Source: Mesaphorura yosii (Eukaryota > Arthropoda > Collembola > Poduromorpha > Tullbergiidae). From it: a stretch of DNA of 64,000 nt. Both the position numbers and the translations under genes were made by a program. Below the pieces are notes generated by a model. The model did no database searches, had not been told where the DNA came from, and saw only the letters and a list, made by a program, of their open reading frames with translations. Shown here piece after piece: positions 26,623 through 35,868 of the stretch; the stretch's first letter is position 1; the number at the start of each line of letters is the position of its first letter. Location: contig WIXG01000012.1 of assembly GCA_009869945.1 (NCBI GenBank), positions 465,921 to 529,920 of the forward strand. The letters are read 5' to 3'.

Positions 26623-27282
26623 CAATTCCCCAGAGGAAATCGTTAGACGCTCACGCTCTCCAGAATATTCATAGATTGTAAAGTCCCGCTCGGAGTCGTC
26701 AAGGCCCGCCGAGCTGTGTACCTGTGATTCACTACATTTTATTTTTACAGCTTAGACTATCTTTTTAGGAAATAATTGCATCCAGAGAGAGATTTTAGTC
26801 TATATTTTATATAAGACGTATTTTACTATGAGAAAGAGTGTAATTTTAACAATAACAATGTTTGAAAATGTTATGTGGAAATCACGACCACGTCATCCAT
26901 TTTGTGTTCAGACGATAATAAAAGCAAAGTTGTGAAAAAGTGTGTCGGTTGCGTTTTTCTCTTCAATTGGCCAAGCCGGTACACGTGTTTTTCTGCTGTG
27001 GATTTGTCTCTACTGCAATTAAGAGATAAAGCAGATGAATCGCGCACTCTAATTAGCATCCATTTCACTCGAGAATTGCTGACTGCCGACTTCCTGCCTC
27101 GTGGCCGGTTGGTAATGCTTCAGGTGGACAAGTTAATTACAATGTCCCATGACTACAGCAGCATCTGCAATGGGTCAATTTGCCACGTTAATTGCTGGCG
27201 TTAGACATCCGGTCGTCGTCGGTGGCGGTCACGTCCGGCGTTCTGGCTTTCTGCAGCAGCACAATTTGATACACCTTACTGC
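26623..27282. other. schnurri 3' UTR and spacer before the OBP-like gene
   Basis: The first 300 bases are schnurri 3' UTR. The remainder is unstructured spacer with only short, unsupported open frames. Confidence 0.5.
26917..26922 (+). terminator. Poly(A) signal AATAAA for schnurri
   Basis: First canonical AATAAA after the schnurri stop codon (295 bases downstream), followed by a GT-rich stretch (gttgtgaaaaagtgtgtcggttgcg). Confidence 0.6.
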
Positions 27283-27288
27283 TATAAA
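27283..27288 (+). promoter_or_regulatory. TATA box of the OBP-like gene
   Basis: TATAAA lies 67 bases before the start codon. A plausible initiator (attcag) sits 30-40 bases further on. A TATA promoter suits a tissue-restricted secreted protein. Confidence 0.55.
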
Positions 27289-27349
27289 TTGAACCGCACC
27301 GCAACTCATCTTCATAAACGATTCAGCTTCAAACCACACGACCGCAGAG

Positions 27350-28087
27350 ATGCAGCTGACCAAAACCTTCTCCACATTCCTCCTCTTCTTCGTGGGCGCC
27401 TCCATCGGCTGCCCCTTCGACTTTTCGTCAAACTCAACCTCCAGCGGAGGGCTCTCGGCAAACTTTCGGAACCTCACGGAGAACTGCGTTAGGAAACTCG
27501 GACTCAATTTGGAGTCTGTAACGGATGACGTTTTCCGGAGTGCGGAGGCAGAGGATCGGGTAAGTTCCTTTTCAAAGTCATCGTCTGTGCTTCTATCGCT
27601 AATCATGCTCTTTCTCTCTCGCAGTGCCTCGCCAAATGCATCCTTCAATCCCTCGACCTCGCCTCCGAAAATAAGTTACTCGATAGGGACGCGTTCTTTG
27701 AGCTCCTCGAGGACAGGGCTCCGAAATCTCTATTGATTAAGCTCACGGAGATTGTGAACAAGTGTGCGGACTCGACGCGTGAGTTGGGGTTTTTGCTTTT
27801 TCTACCCACGAAATCTTGACTTTATTCCACAATTTAAATAACACGCAGAGGTCGACGTGCTCCAACCAACGGCGCCACCGCAGTCACCACAGCAACAGCA
27901 GCCGAAAAAGAACAAAGTCTTCGCCGCCGCTCAGCAGCCCGCAATTGGCGCAGGCTCCTGCAAGACTTACCATGCCTTCCTCGTCTGCCTCTCGACGCAG
28001 GCGGAGGCGGTGAGAACTCTTGACTTGATAGGCTGCTTTCTGGGTTGACTCTGACTTTGCGACTTTTTCCTTCCGTAGCTCTGTTGA
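27350..28087 (+). CDS. Secreted odorant-binding-protein-like (OBP/PBP fold) with long C4-C5 loop
   Basis: Four exons, 27350-27559, 27625-27778, 27849-28009 and 28079-28087, give 177 residues. A signal peptide (residues 1-20, LLFFVGASIG core) precedes a Cys-containing mature protein. Six cysteines fit the classic OBP pattern: C46-X24-C71-X3-C75-X41-C117-X41-C159-X8-C168. C2-X3-C3 and C5-X8-C6 are exact. Insect OBPs have about 8-14 residues between C4 and C5; here a Pro/Gln-rich insert (residues 122-157) expands this to 41. Two extra cysteines (C21 and the final residue C177) could form a further disulfide. OBPs carry small hydrophobic ligands in chemosensory lymph, but many family members act elsewhere. 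Overall sequence similarity to any particular OBP is unknown to me, so the call rests on signal peptide, size and spacing. Confidence 0.72.
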
Positions 28088-28266
28088 ATGCAAAACTGGA
28101 GACTGGACACGACTTTGGCTCTCTCGAAGGATCCCCACAAAAATGGATTCATCGTCTTCTCCTCTGTCTCTAGAGTTTAGGATTTTCAACCCTCTGAGTG
28201 CAGTGCAGTTCAAAACTCTGATGCAGTTTTGTGGAGAAATTCACTTCAAAAGACTCTTCGAGCATT

Positions 28267-28272
28267 AATAAA
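28267..28272 (+). terminator. Poly(A) signal of the OBP-like gene
   Basis: AATAAA 180 bases after the stop codon, 49 bases from the opposing signal of the convergent CCCH gene. Confidence 0.6.
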
Positions 28273-28320
28273 AGAATTCTACAAAATGTTGTCCACGACC
28301 GAGTATATTTGAATGGTTTC

Positions 28321-28326
28321 TTTATT
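28321..28326 (-). terminator. Candidate poly(A) signal of the CCCH-finger gene
   Basis: TTTATT on plus reads AATAAA on minus, about 440 bases beyond the stop codon. The AT-rich stretch 28,500-28,620 lies in this 3' UTR. Confidence 0.45.
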
Positions 28327-28765
28327 CTACGAATCGAACTCGGGACTTAATTTTAGTTGACTAGAATAAGACAAAATTTTGACTTTTTACAGTTCATCTG
28401 AAGGTATCACAACACTTGACTAGAATTCGTACAGCTGAGAGGCAACCTCTGACTAAAATTTTAATTTAGCTGTCTTAACTCATTCACTCTCAAACCTACC
28501 CATACGAAAATTTTATTGACAACATGTGAGCATATTTTTTTACATAATTTTCTCAAACATTTTTTACATATTTTTTTATAGGAATTTTATACAATACAGT
28601 AGAATTTAGTTTGGAATTTTATATCTTACACACTAAATATAAAGAGAGAGAGGGCTCTGAGATCACTTATGTAAATTAATCTGTGCTTCGTTCTCCGTGA
28701 AATACTTTTGTAAGTGTAGAATTTAAAATTTTGACTGCAGTTCACGATGATTTTGGATTTCATTC

Positions 28766-30142
28766 CTAATTCTTCTCATCCGATGGCTCACTGCTGCTGC
28801 TGATGGTCAGCCGTTTCGCGATCTCCTCCGCCGTCGCCTCGACGACCGCCTTCCGTGGGCTCTCCTCTATCGGAGGGGCGGAGAGACCCTTCCTCTTCTC
28901 CTTCTCCCCAAACACAGTGATCCGGTTCACGCGAGCAACGCGGGAGATCTGCCGAAAGCATTTGAAATTGCAGAAAATGCAAGAGGAAATCGAGAAAATG
29001 TCCAAAATCTGTTGGCCAAAAATTAAAGTACAAAACTCACATCCTTCGGCCCAATGAGAAGAGCAGCCCGCTCCCCACTCAGCTTGTACTTGAGGAAGTA
29101 GCTGTCCATGACGATGGGGTTCCGCTCTGGCTTTGGCTCGTTTGCGAGCTCGTTTGCGATCTCACGGACTTTGACGTGGAGCTCTTCTTTGGCTGAGAGT
29201 TTCTTTGACGAGCCTGCATCGCCATCCGGGCCGGGCTGCTGCTGCTCATCTTCGTCCTCCCGTTTCCCCGCCTTGCTCGCCTCTGCGACGCGGCGAGTGG
29301 CCGCGTTGTACGCAGCGCTGTAGACGCTGCGAGATTAAAAACAAAATGAATAATCACCCAATATGTTAAAAAATAGCACCATCAACTCACGTCTTCTCGC
29401 CATCCTTCTCAATCGGGACGCACGTCGGCGCAGGTGGAAGCTGTCCAGGCGCGAGAAAGTCACTCCATCGAATATGCTTGAAGATTGTGTTGTACTGCAA
29501 GTCCTTTTGCTGATTCTGAGGAGGTGGTGGGACGAAGAGCGGGACACGTCCGGTGCTGTTCAGCTGCTGGTAGAAATCATCCTCCCAGCCATCTGCTGCG
29601 TACTTGAGCGCAGCGTCCGCTGCGTACACTCCGCTATTGTATGGGATCATGCGGAACTGCTGACGGGCGGCGGAGGAGGAGGAGCGTGAGCGCCGACTGG
29701 AGCCGTACTGGTTCGTGAGGTTGCTGAAGGGGCCGCGTGAAGGGCGGTGGGTGGAGGAGAGCTGGCGGTGGATGAGCTGGGCGTCTGCGTAAGAAACGTC
29801 TGCGTAAGATAAGAAACTCCGATAACAATGAAGCTCACCCCTCGCAAATGGAACAAAGATCCTCCGTCCTTCACTCCTCCTCACAGGCTCCACCACAACG
29901 ACCCTCCTCCCTCCTTGTTGCTGGAACCCTGCTGGGAGTGGCGGGACTCGAATGCTCGACCTCAAGTGCACTGGAGTTGGATGGTAGAACCTGCACCGGA
30001 TCCCTTTGTGGCAGTACCCGTGCGCAAAGAACCGGCATGGGAGCATGTGCCGGTCGTCGTCGTTCTCCCCCGAGGTGGTGGAGGCGATGAGCGTTGAGGG
30101 GCTCGTTGAGGAGACGGCAGGGCGGAGCAGTGTCGAGTCCAT
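28766..30142 (-). CDS. CCCH zinc-finger protein of unknown role
   Basis: Four exons on minus, 30142-29839, 29784-29391, 29326-29041 and 28948-28766, give 388 residues. One CX7CX5CX3H finger is visible (C36, C44, C50, H54; CRFFAHGYCHKGIRCRFYH). Such fingers commonly bind single-stranded RNA or accompany ubiquitin ligases, but there is no RING here. The rest is Ser/Arg-rich in the middle. Its conserved-looking C-terminal half contains FKHIRWSDFLAPGQ, YSAAYNAATRRVAEASK and NPIVMDSYFLKYKLSGERAA; the tail is charged. The start chosen is the ATG before MDSTLLRPA; an AG just upstream suggests a 5'-UTR intron. Exon 2 has two usable acceptors 15 bases apart (29784 or 29799), adding or removing five residues. 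I do not recognise an orthologue. It shares a 388-base divergent interval with the next gene. Confidence 0.78.
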
Positions 30143-30529
30143 TGTTTTTCTTGAACTTGGGGGTTGGAGAGCTGTGAGGGGGAAATCAACACTTTAGTCA
30201 TCGTCAGTTTAGTCAGGAGCTGAGCATCTTAAAAGCATAAAGTATTTAACTCCTTGGTGACCACCCTTCGTTGAATTTCGTAATTTTATTTTCACTGGTC
30301 TCAACCAAACGAATAAGAGCGAGAATTGGGAAAACGACAAATCTCGCTCCATTTCAAAACCATTTCCTCTTTTTTGCCTCGACGCAGAAATGCGTTTCTA
30401 AAGTCCAGGAGATAAACGTCAGAGGATTCACTCTACTCTAAACTTGTAGTTCGTAAAACGATTTGAATTTTTAGCTCATTTAATTTCAACTTCGTGCTGC
30501 AAACGCTCCAATACTCCTACCTTCGAAAG

Positions 30530-31589
30530 ATGAACGGGAACCCTCCACAACCACCACTCCCCATCGACGACATCCTCGCCCAATTCGACCAGCTCTCAGT
30601 CACATCACCGGCTGGCCAAACTAGCCGATCATCAGCACTCATGGAGAAGAGCGGCCCATCAGTGTTCTCGGCTCAGTCCTCATCATTGAAGAGAGTCCAT
30701 CTGACCCCACCGCCATCGTCGCAGAAGAAGGCGAAGGCTGGTGAGTTTTTCAAACCTGATTAACTGTAACTAGACTCCTATTCTATTCTCCCACTGCAGC
30801 CACCCAGCCTCCACCCCCGCAAACCTTCACACGGCGCAGAGCGAAGCTAATAAAAAAGAGACTGTTTAATGGAGATGGTTCACCCGTGAAAGAGTGTCCC
30901 TGGGCGCCGTATCGTCTCTACCACCCCATCTCGCCGTATGTAGTCAAGAATAAGGAGGAGGAGAAGTCATCACTGGAATTGGTTCGAGTTAAGAGTCTCC
31001 CCGTCAGGATGGAGCCGACGCTGGAGCGGTTCGAAGATGAGGACGGGAGCAGTGTTAACGTTGAGATGGTGAATAATGAAGAAGTTCAAGACTCGGCTCC
31101 CGGAATGGAGAGTGAAGAGGTTGCTGAAGATTATCCTGAATCTCCAATAATCGAAGGCGTCTCAAGTCCAATGACTCCGCCAGACGCCTCAGCGTCCCCA
31201 GCCGTGACTGATAAAGAGATTCGAGGAGCCAAAAAGAAGAAACGAGTTCAGTTCTCGGACATGAATACCGTTCATGAAGTGCCGTACGAAGACAGAGGTG
31301 AGGGGAATTTTGAAGTAATTTTAGCAGAACTACGCTCGTTAAAAAAATTAATAATGGACCCTTCCACCTTTTCCACTCAGTCTGCTCCGACTGGTTCAAA
31401 AACCTCGGTCCAGATGGTCTCCCGCGACCTGAACTCCTCCAGCAAATTGAAAGGGAAAACCAACTCGCACGGCGGCTGGAAGTTGAAAAGGCCACCATCT
31501 CGTCCTACACGAGTTCAGAGAATTTCTACACCCGCTCCATGCGCAGGGCTTCGATGAGGAATGCCGTCGTTCAGGAGTTGGGCGAGTAG
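30530..31589 (+). CDS. Unknown protein with a PP1-docking RVxF motif
   Basis: Three exons, 30530-30740, 30800-31297 and 31381-31589, give 305 residues. No folded domain is recognisable. The N-terminus is Pro-rich. A middle motif KECPWAPYRLYHPISPYVV precedes an acidic region. A basic cluster leads into RVQF (residues 219-222) followed by SDMNTVHEVPYEDR. K/R-rich residues before R-V-x-F with an acidic residue just after are typical of protein phosphatase 1 docking. After the last intron come WFKNLGPDGLPRPE and a helical ERENQLARRLEVEKA segment. The clean exon phases and three conserved-looking blocks make it a real gene. A PP1 regulatory or targeting role is an inference from the motif alone. 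Confidence 0.75.
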
Positions 31590-31909
31590 CGGATTTCTAC
31601 ATAAACTATCCATTTTTGTCTAAATTATGTCAAAGAGATACGAGAAATACGAATTAACTTGTAACCAGACACAATTCTGTAAGAGTGGGAAGATGGAAGC
31701 GAATAATATTCTGAATTTAATTTTCTTAATCGAGTGTTGCCTTTCTTCAAATTAATTTTTCTTTCACCTTCGCCTCTCCGAGAATGAACAAAGACACCGC
31801 AAACTCATTTCGAGTAAAGACCAAGTAAAGCAACTCTCAAAAACGGAGACCGGGATCAGAGTGCAGGAGAAATGAGAAGTAAAACAGCAAAGTTAAGTTA
31901 AAAAGTTAA

Positions 31910-31915
31910 AATAAA
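31910..31915 (+). terminator. Poly(A) signal of the RVxF gene
   Basis: AATAAA lies 320 bases after the stop codon and only 38 bases before the HSCB start codon, so this transcript's 3' end probably overlaps the HSCB 5' UTR. Confidence 0.5.
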
Positions 31916-31953
31916 GCTCGTAGTTCAATCAAAGCAAAAGAAACTCCAGAAAA

Positions 31954-33279
31954 ATGTCCCGGATCACCTCGCGCTGCTGGAGGCTACTGAAAATCAGAGT
32001 ACGGAATTCCGTCACAATCACTTGTTCAGAGTTCTCGCTGCCAGCACTCCAACGACCAAAGTACAGCGAGACCTCCTCGAGAAATCTACACGCAGTCAAG
32101 CCCCTGCACCCCAACCTTCGCTCCTACTCAACAGCAACCAAATCAACATGCTGGAAATGCTTCGCCCAAATCCCAACAACCACCCCGCATTTCCCTCCAG
32201 TCTGCCCCTCCTGTTCCTCACTCCAAGAGGTGGATACTCAGAAGCTCGACTACTTTACATTACTAACGAATAAATCTGCAGAGAACTCCACTTACAGAAT
32301 TGACCAGTCGACGATTACGAAGAGAGCCAAAGATTTGCAGCGCCTACTTCACCCGGACCTGTACTCCAACAGAGAGGAGGTAAATAATTAGTCATTTCTC
32401 CGTATTTACGACTGTTCAGTCGCTAGTTTTCTAGTTTAGTTAATTGCAACTTACGCGAAATGGTGAGGAGTATTCACGAGGACGACGCGATGGCGAAGAA
32501 CGAGAATGGAGAAGATCGAGACGACTTGTCTGGACCGAGCGCAGGCGATGACTGAACAAACGAAGAAGGAAAACGATGGAGAAAAACAAACGATCGCTGT
32601 TGCAGGACGTTGTCGTGATCTTCCATTTTGTTGCTGCAGCATAGCAGCGAGAACAAACGCAGCGTTTACAAAGCCGTTGACTTGTTTATTTTACACGAGT
32701 GAAATGAGAACTCGTTCTCAGTTTCAGATTCTTTGTGCTTACTGCTTCATAAATTCTAGAATTCGAGATTTCACATCCAAAAATTCTAATCTCAATTAAT
32801 TCCTATCAAATTCCCCTCGCAGAGAGAACGCACCCTAAGCGCCGAGTACTCTTCCCTCGTGAACCACGCACTCTCGACCCTCCTGGACCCAATCGCACGT
32901 GGACTGTACCTGTACGAGAAGAATTACGGCTCTGCGTTTGACATGGAGGCTCAGCTGACGATGGATGGAGAGTTCTTGGGGGATGTGATGGAATTGAACG
33001 AGAAACTACTTGAATTAAGTAGCAAGGGAGAGTGGACCGAGTTTCGGGATGGGAATCGGAGGGAGTTGGAGAGGTTGGAGAGGTGAGTTTAGAGTGCTTC
33101 ACTGCTCTGCTGAGTCTGGTGTAATTGTGTAATGACTTTATCTTTACAGAAACCTGGCCACCGCCTTCTCGCAACGCGACCCAGCCCGAGTTAAGAGGAT
33201 CCTCTCAAAGATGAAGTACTACGAGAATCTGCAGTCGAAACTGAAGGAGCAGCAGTTTAAGCTGGGGATTGTTGAGTGA
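31954..33279 (+). CDS. HSCB: Mitochondrial iron-sulfur co-chaperone HSCB (J-domain)
   Basis: HSCB delivers the Fe-S scaffold ISCU to the mitochondrial Hsp70 and stimulates its ATPase. Three exons, 31954-32379, 32823-33082 and 33150-33279, give 271 residues. The N-terminus is Arg/Ser-rich with few acidic residues, fitting a mitochondrial presequence. The animal-specific zinc-binding CXXC pair is present (C66-W-K-C69 and C84-P-S-C87), followed by LDYFTLL, where the J-domain begins. The HPD triad is H133-P134-D135 (LLHPDLYS). SSLVNHALSTLLDPIARGLY marks the end of the J-domain. The C-terminal three-helix ISCU-binding domain follows, including DVMELNEKL and ILSKMKYYENL. All key residues are intact. 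The 443-base second intron holds only non-supported frames. Confidence 0.95.
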
Positions 33280-33366
33280 AGTAGTCCAAAATGCAAAGTG
33301 CCTTGTGATCCTTGATCAATCTTAATCGAGAAAGTAAAATCGGAGTACAATCGAGATCGAAAGCAT

Positions 33367-33372
33367 TTATTT
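33367..33372 (-). terminator. Poly(A) signal of the IQ/coiled-coil gene
   Basis: TTTATT on plus (AATAAA on minus), about 73 bases beyond the stop codon. No canonical signal for the convergent HSCB was seen in the 165 bases between the two stop codons. Confidence 0.45.
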
Positions 33373-33444
33373 CACAAAAGAATTGGCTCAATTACACGAC
33401 ACAGCAATTATAGACTCATACAGTCACTGCGGAATCAGTTTAGT

Positions 33445-34044
33445 TCACTCCACTCCCCTCACAATCTTACTCGCCATCTCCCCAGCGTACCCACTCACAT
33501 CCCTGCTCAGATTAAGACTTCCAGGGCGCTGCGCACCACCCCCTCGCAACTCCTCCACGGTCCTCCTCAGCTCGAGCATCTCGCGCTCCATCGCCGTGCG
33601 GAGCGCGTCGACCTTCTCCGAGCAGCTGCAGGCGTGTGGCTCCATAATTGGAGGCGGCTGACTCGTCCCACTCGCAGGAGGACCTCCCTCCATCTTCTGA
33701 ACCTGATTATAGAGAGATCGAATAGCATCACTCTGCAGCGATCGCATCCTCCTCTCGGCCGCGAGCGCCTGCTTCAACTTCTGCACTTCGATTTCAAGGT
33801 GGAGCACGTACTCCTCCGTCCTCGCATGCTGGAGTTTGTGTTTGTTCTTTGTAATGGCTCTCCTCCTCCGCCACCATTTTTGTATTACGATGCATGCTCG
33901 AAGGATGTTGTTGATCGAGTTGAGCGGGAGTGGGTCGGATGGTGTTTGAAGGGGTTGTTGGAAATCGGGTGAGAGAAGCTCATCGAGGAGCGGGAGGAAG
34001 ACGGAGGTGGTGGGGAGTTGTTGTTGGTGGGCTGCGGTTGCCAT
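33445..34044 (-). CDS. Small IQ-motif coiled-coil protein, intronless
   Basis: A single 199-residue frame. Residues 54-64 (IQKWWRRRRAI) resemble an IQ motif, which binds calmodulin or myosin light chains, although the consensus Gly is replaced. A strongly helical, heptad-like segment follows (about 75-118, EEYVLHLEIEVQKLKQALA). A second helix lies at about 140-170 (EKVDALRTAMEREMLELRRT). Codon use and length argue for a real gene, and its 3' signal and convergent neighbour HSCB bound it well. I do not recognise an orthologue. It could be a cilia or centrosome-type protein, where IQ plus coiled-coil combinations are common, but that is a guess. Its start lies 415 bases from the divergent RCL1 start. 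Confidence 0.65.
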   Translation of the reverse strand: MATAAHQQQLPTTSVFLPLLDELLSPDFQQPLQTPSDPLPLNSINNILRACIVIQKWWRRRRAITKNKHKLQHARTEEYVLHLEIEVQKLKQALAAERRMRSLQSDAIRSLYNQVQKMEGGPPASGTSQPPPIMEPHACSCSEKVDALRTAMEREMLELRRTVEELRGGGAQRPGSLNLSRDVSGYAGEMASKIVRGVE

Positions 34045-34459
34045 ACGAGATCAAGTTGGTGGTTGGGTTTAGAGATCAAGCATCGAAACTGGAATTGCAA
34101 GAGATTTTGGTTAATTTGGACTCGATTCCGGACTGAGGACTGGGACAAGTGCTGTCGAGTCAAGTTTAATCAGTTCCTTACCTCCTGATTTATACAGTTG
34201 AATTGATTGCAGTATAATCGTAGTCCGTACACTTAATTTCGGAATCCGCCTCTGTCAAACTCTCAAACCTTTCAAACTGCCACCCGTATTTCAAGCTCTC
34301 GTGGGCAGAAAGCAAGAGACTCTTCTTCGTTTTGGTTCGAAAATCGTATTCGTGCAATGTGCTCCTCGTCGTGCTGTCGTATAGTTCTTTCAGTTTCACC
34401 AGTTCCAGCCAAATCAGCTATAAACATAATTAACCAAGCTAATCAGTATTCAACCAACA

Positions 34460-35832
34460 ATGGACCTCCCCACCTCCACGACAACCTCCTTCGACCACTC
34501 CCCCGCCCCTCGGAAGCGCCTCACCTTCCCACAGGGCTCCAGTTTCTTCCGCCAACGCTTAACACTCGCCCTCCTCTCCTCCCGTCCCATAAAAATCACC
34601 GACATCCGCTCAACCTCCGCCATCTCCGTCGGCCTCCGCCCCCACGAGCTGTCTTTTCTCAATTTAGTAAATAAGATATCAAACGGGACCAAGATTAAAA
34701 TCTCAGAGACGGGCACGGAGCTGCAGTGTTGGCCAGGTGTACTGACTGGTGGTATTATAAACTATGAGACGGATAGTTCTAGGCCGCTGAGTTACTATCT
34801 GGAGCCTTTATTGTTGTTGGCTCCCTTCTGCAAGCATCCACTCGTACTGCATTTGAGGGGCAGGCTGCAGAATGGGCATGGGTACAACTCGGTTTATAAA
34901 ATCAAGTATGGGGCGGTGCCTTTGCTCAAGAGTTTTGGAGTGAGTGCTGAGGTGGAGGTGAGTTTTGTAGCAAGCAAGACTTGTGCTAGGGATAAATCTA
35001 ATAATCATGTTAATCTCCCCCACAGCTCATCTCCCGCTCCTCCACCCTCTCCGAGCTGAAATTCACCTCGTCAATCCGCCGCCAACTGCTAACCCTCCGC
35101 CAGCAGTACTCAGAATGCGGAAAAGTTAAGAAAATCCGCGGCCTCGCGTACGGCTTCCGCGTCTCCCCACAATTATTGAATAGGATGGTTTCCACAGCTA
35201 AGGGCCACTTTCTCAAGTACGTATCCGATGTTTACATCACGACGGATCAGGTTAAAAGGTCAAAGTCTAAGGAGCCTGGGTATGGGCTGGTGCTCTACGC
35301 GGAGACGACAAAGGGGATTTTACACGTTGAGGATGGGTTCGTGGGGAGGGAAGGGGATAAGGATGAGGAGGATGTGAGGACGGTTGTGAGCAAGAGTCTG
35401 GATGGGAAGAGGAAGTTTGACATCTTTAATGAAGAGGAGGAAGTGCAATCCAGTGAATCCAGCGAGAGGAAGGCCAAGAAGGAAAGCGCCGTCGAGACAT
35501 TCGCCAAGCATCAACAGAACGACAGGTCCCAAGACGACCCTTCCCCTGAATCCCTCGCCTCAACGACCTCCACACAACTCCTCCACTCGCTCAAGTCTCG
35601 CTCCTGCGTCGACCACTGCTTCCAGTTCCTCGTTCTAGGGTTAATGGCTCTGGGCCCACGGGACGTTTCCACAGTCACGCTTGGCAAATTAACGCCCTTC
35701 ACCGTTCAGTTCCTGAGGGATTTGAGGAGTTATTTCGGGGTCAGTTTCAGGGTGGAAGAGTTGGATGGGGAGTTGTGCAGGCTGAGCTGCATGGGAACGG
35801 GATACATTAACCTTAACAAGACGATGATTTGA
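34460..35832 (+). CDS. RCL1: RCL1, 18S rRNA-processing factor of the RNA cyclase family, diverged
   Basis: RCL1 acts in the nucleolar SSU processome, with BMS1, in cleavage of pre-rRNA at site A2. Two exons, 34460-34957 and 35026-35832, give 434 residues; human RCL1 is 373. Family landmarks are clear: FFRQRLTLALLSSRPIKI, LRPHELSFLNLVNKISNGTK, QCWPGVLTGG, YYLEPLLLLAPFCKHPL, KIRGLAYGFRVSPQLLNRMV and PGYGLVLYAETTKG, with a C-terminus matching LGKLTPFTVQFLRDLRSYF. Two oddities stand out. The Gly-rich stretch before the KxIRG block, present in most RCL1 proteins, is replaced by a Ser/Thr-rich sequence. About 75 charged residues (roughly 270-345, with EEEEEVQSSESSERKAKK-like composition) are inserted before the final domain. 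Catalytic activity is not expected in any RCL1. Confidence 0.93.
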
Positions 35833-35862
35833 GTAGTGTTTATACTGTCTTTGAGTAATGTG

Positions 35863-35868
35863 AATAAA
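35863..35868 (+). terminator. Poly(A) signal of RCL1
   Basis: AATAAA 31 bases after the stop codon, giving a very short 3' UTR. Confidence 0.6.

Noticed and set aside
33445-33972. Plus-strand frames opposite the IQ/coiled-coil gene
   Set aside because: They are shadows; the minus frame has the IQ motif, heptads, and a poly(A) signal.
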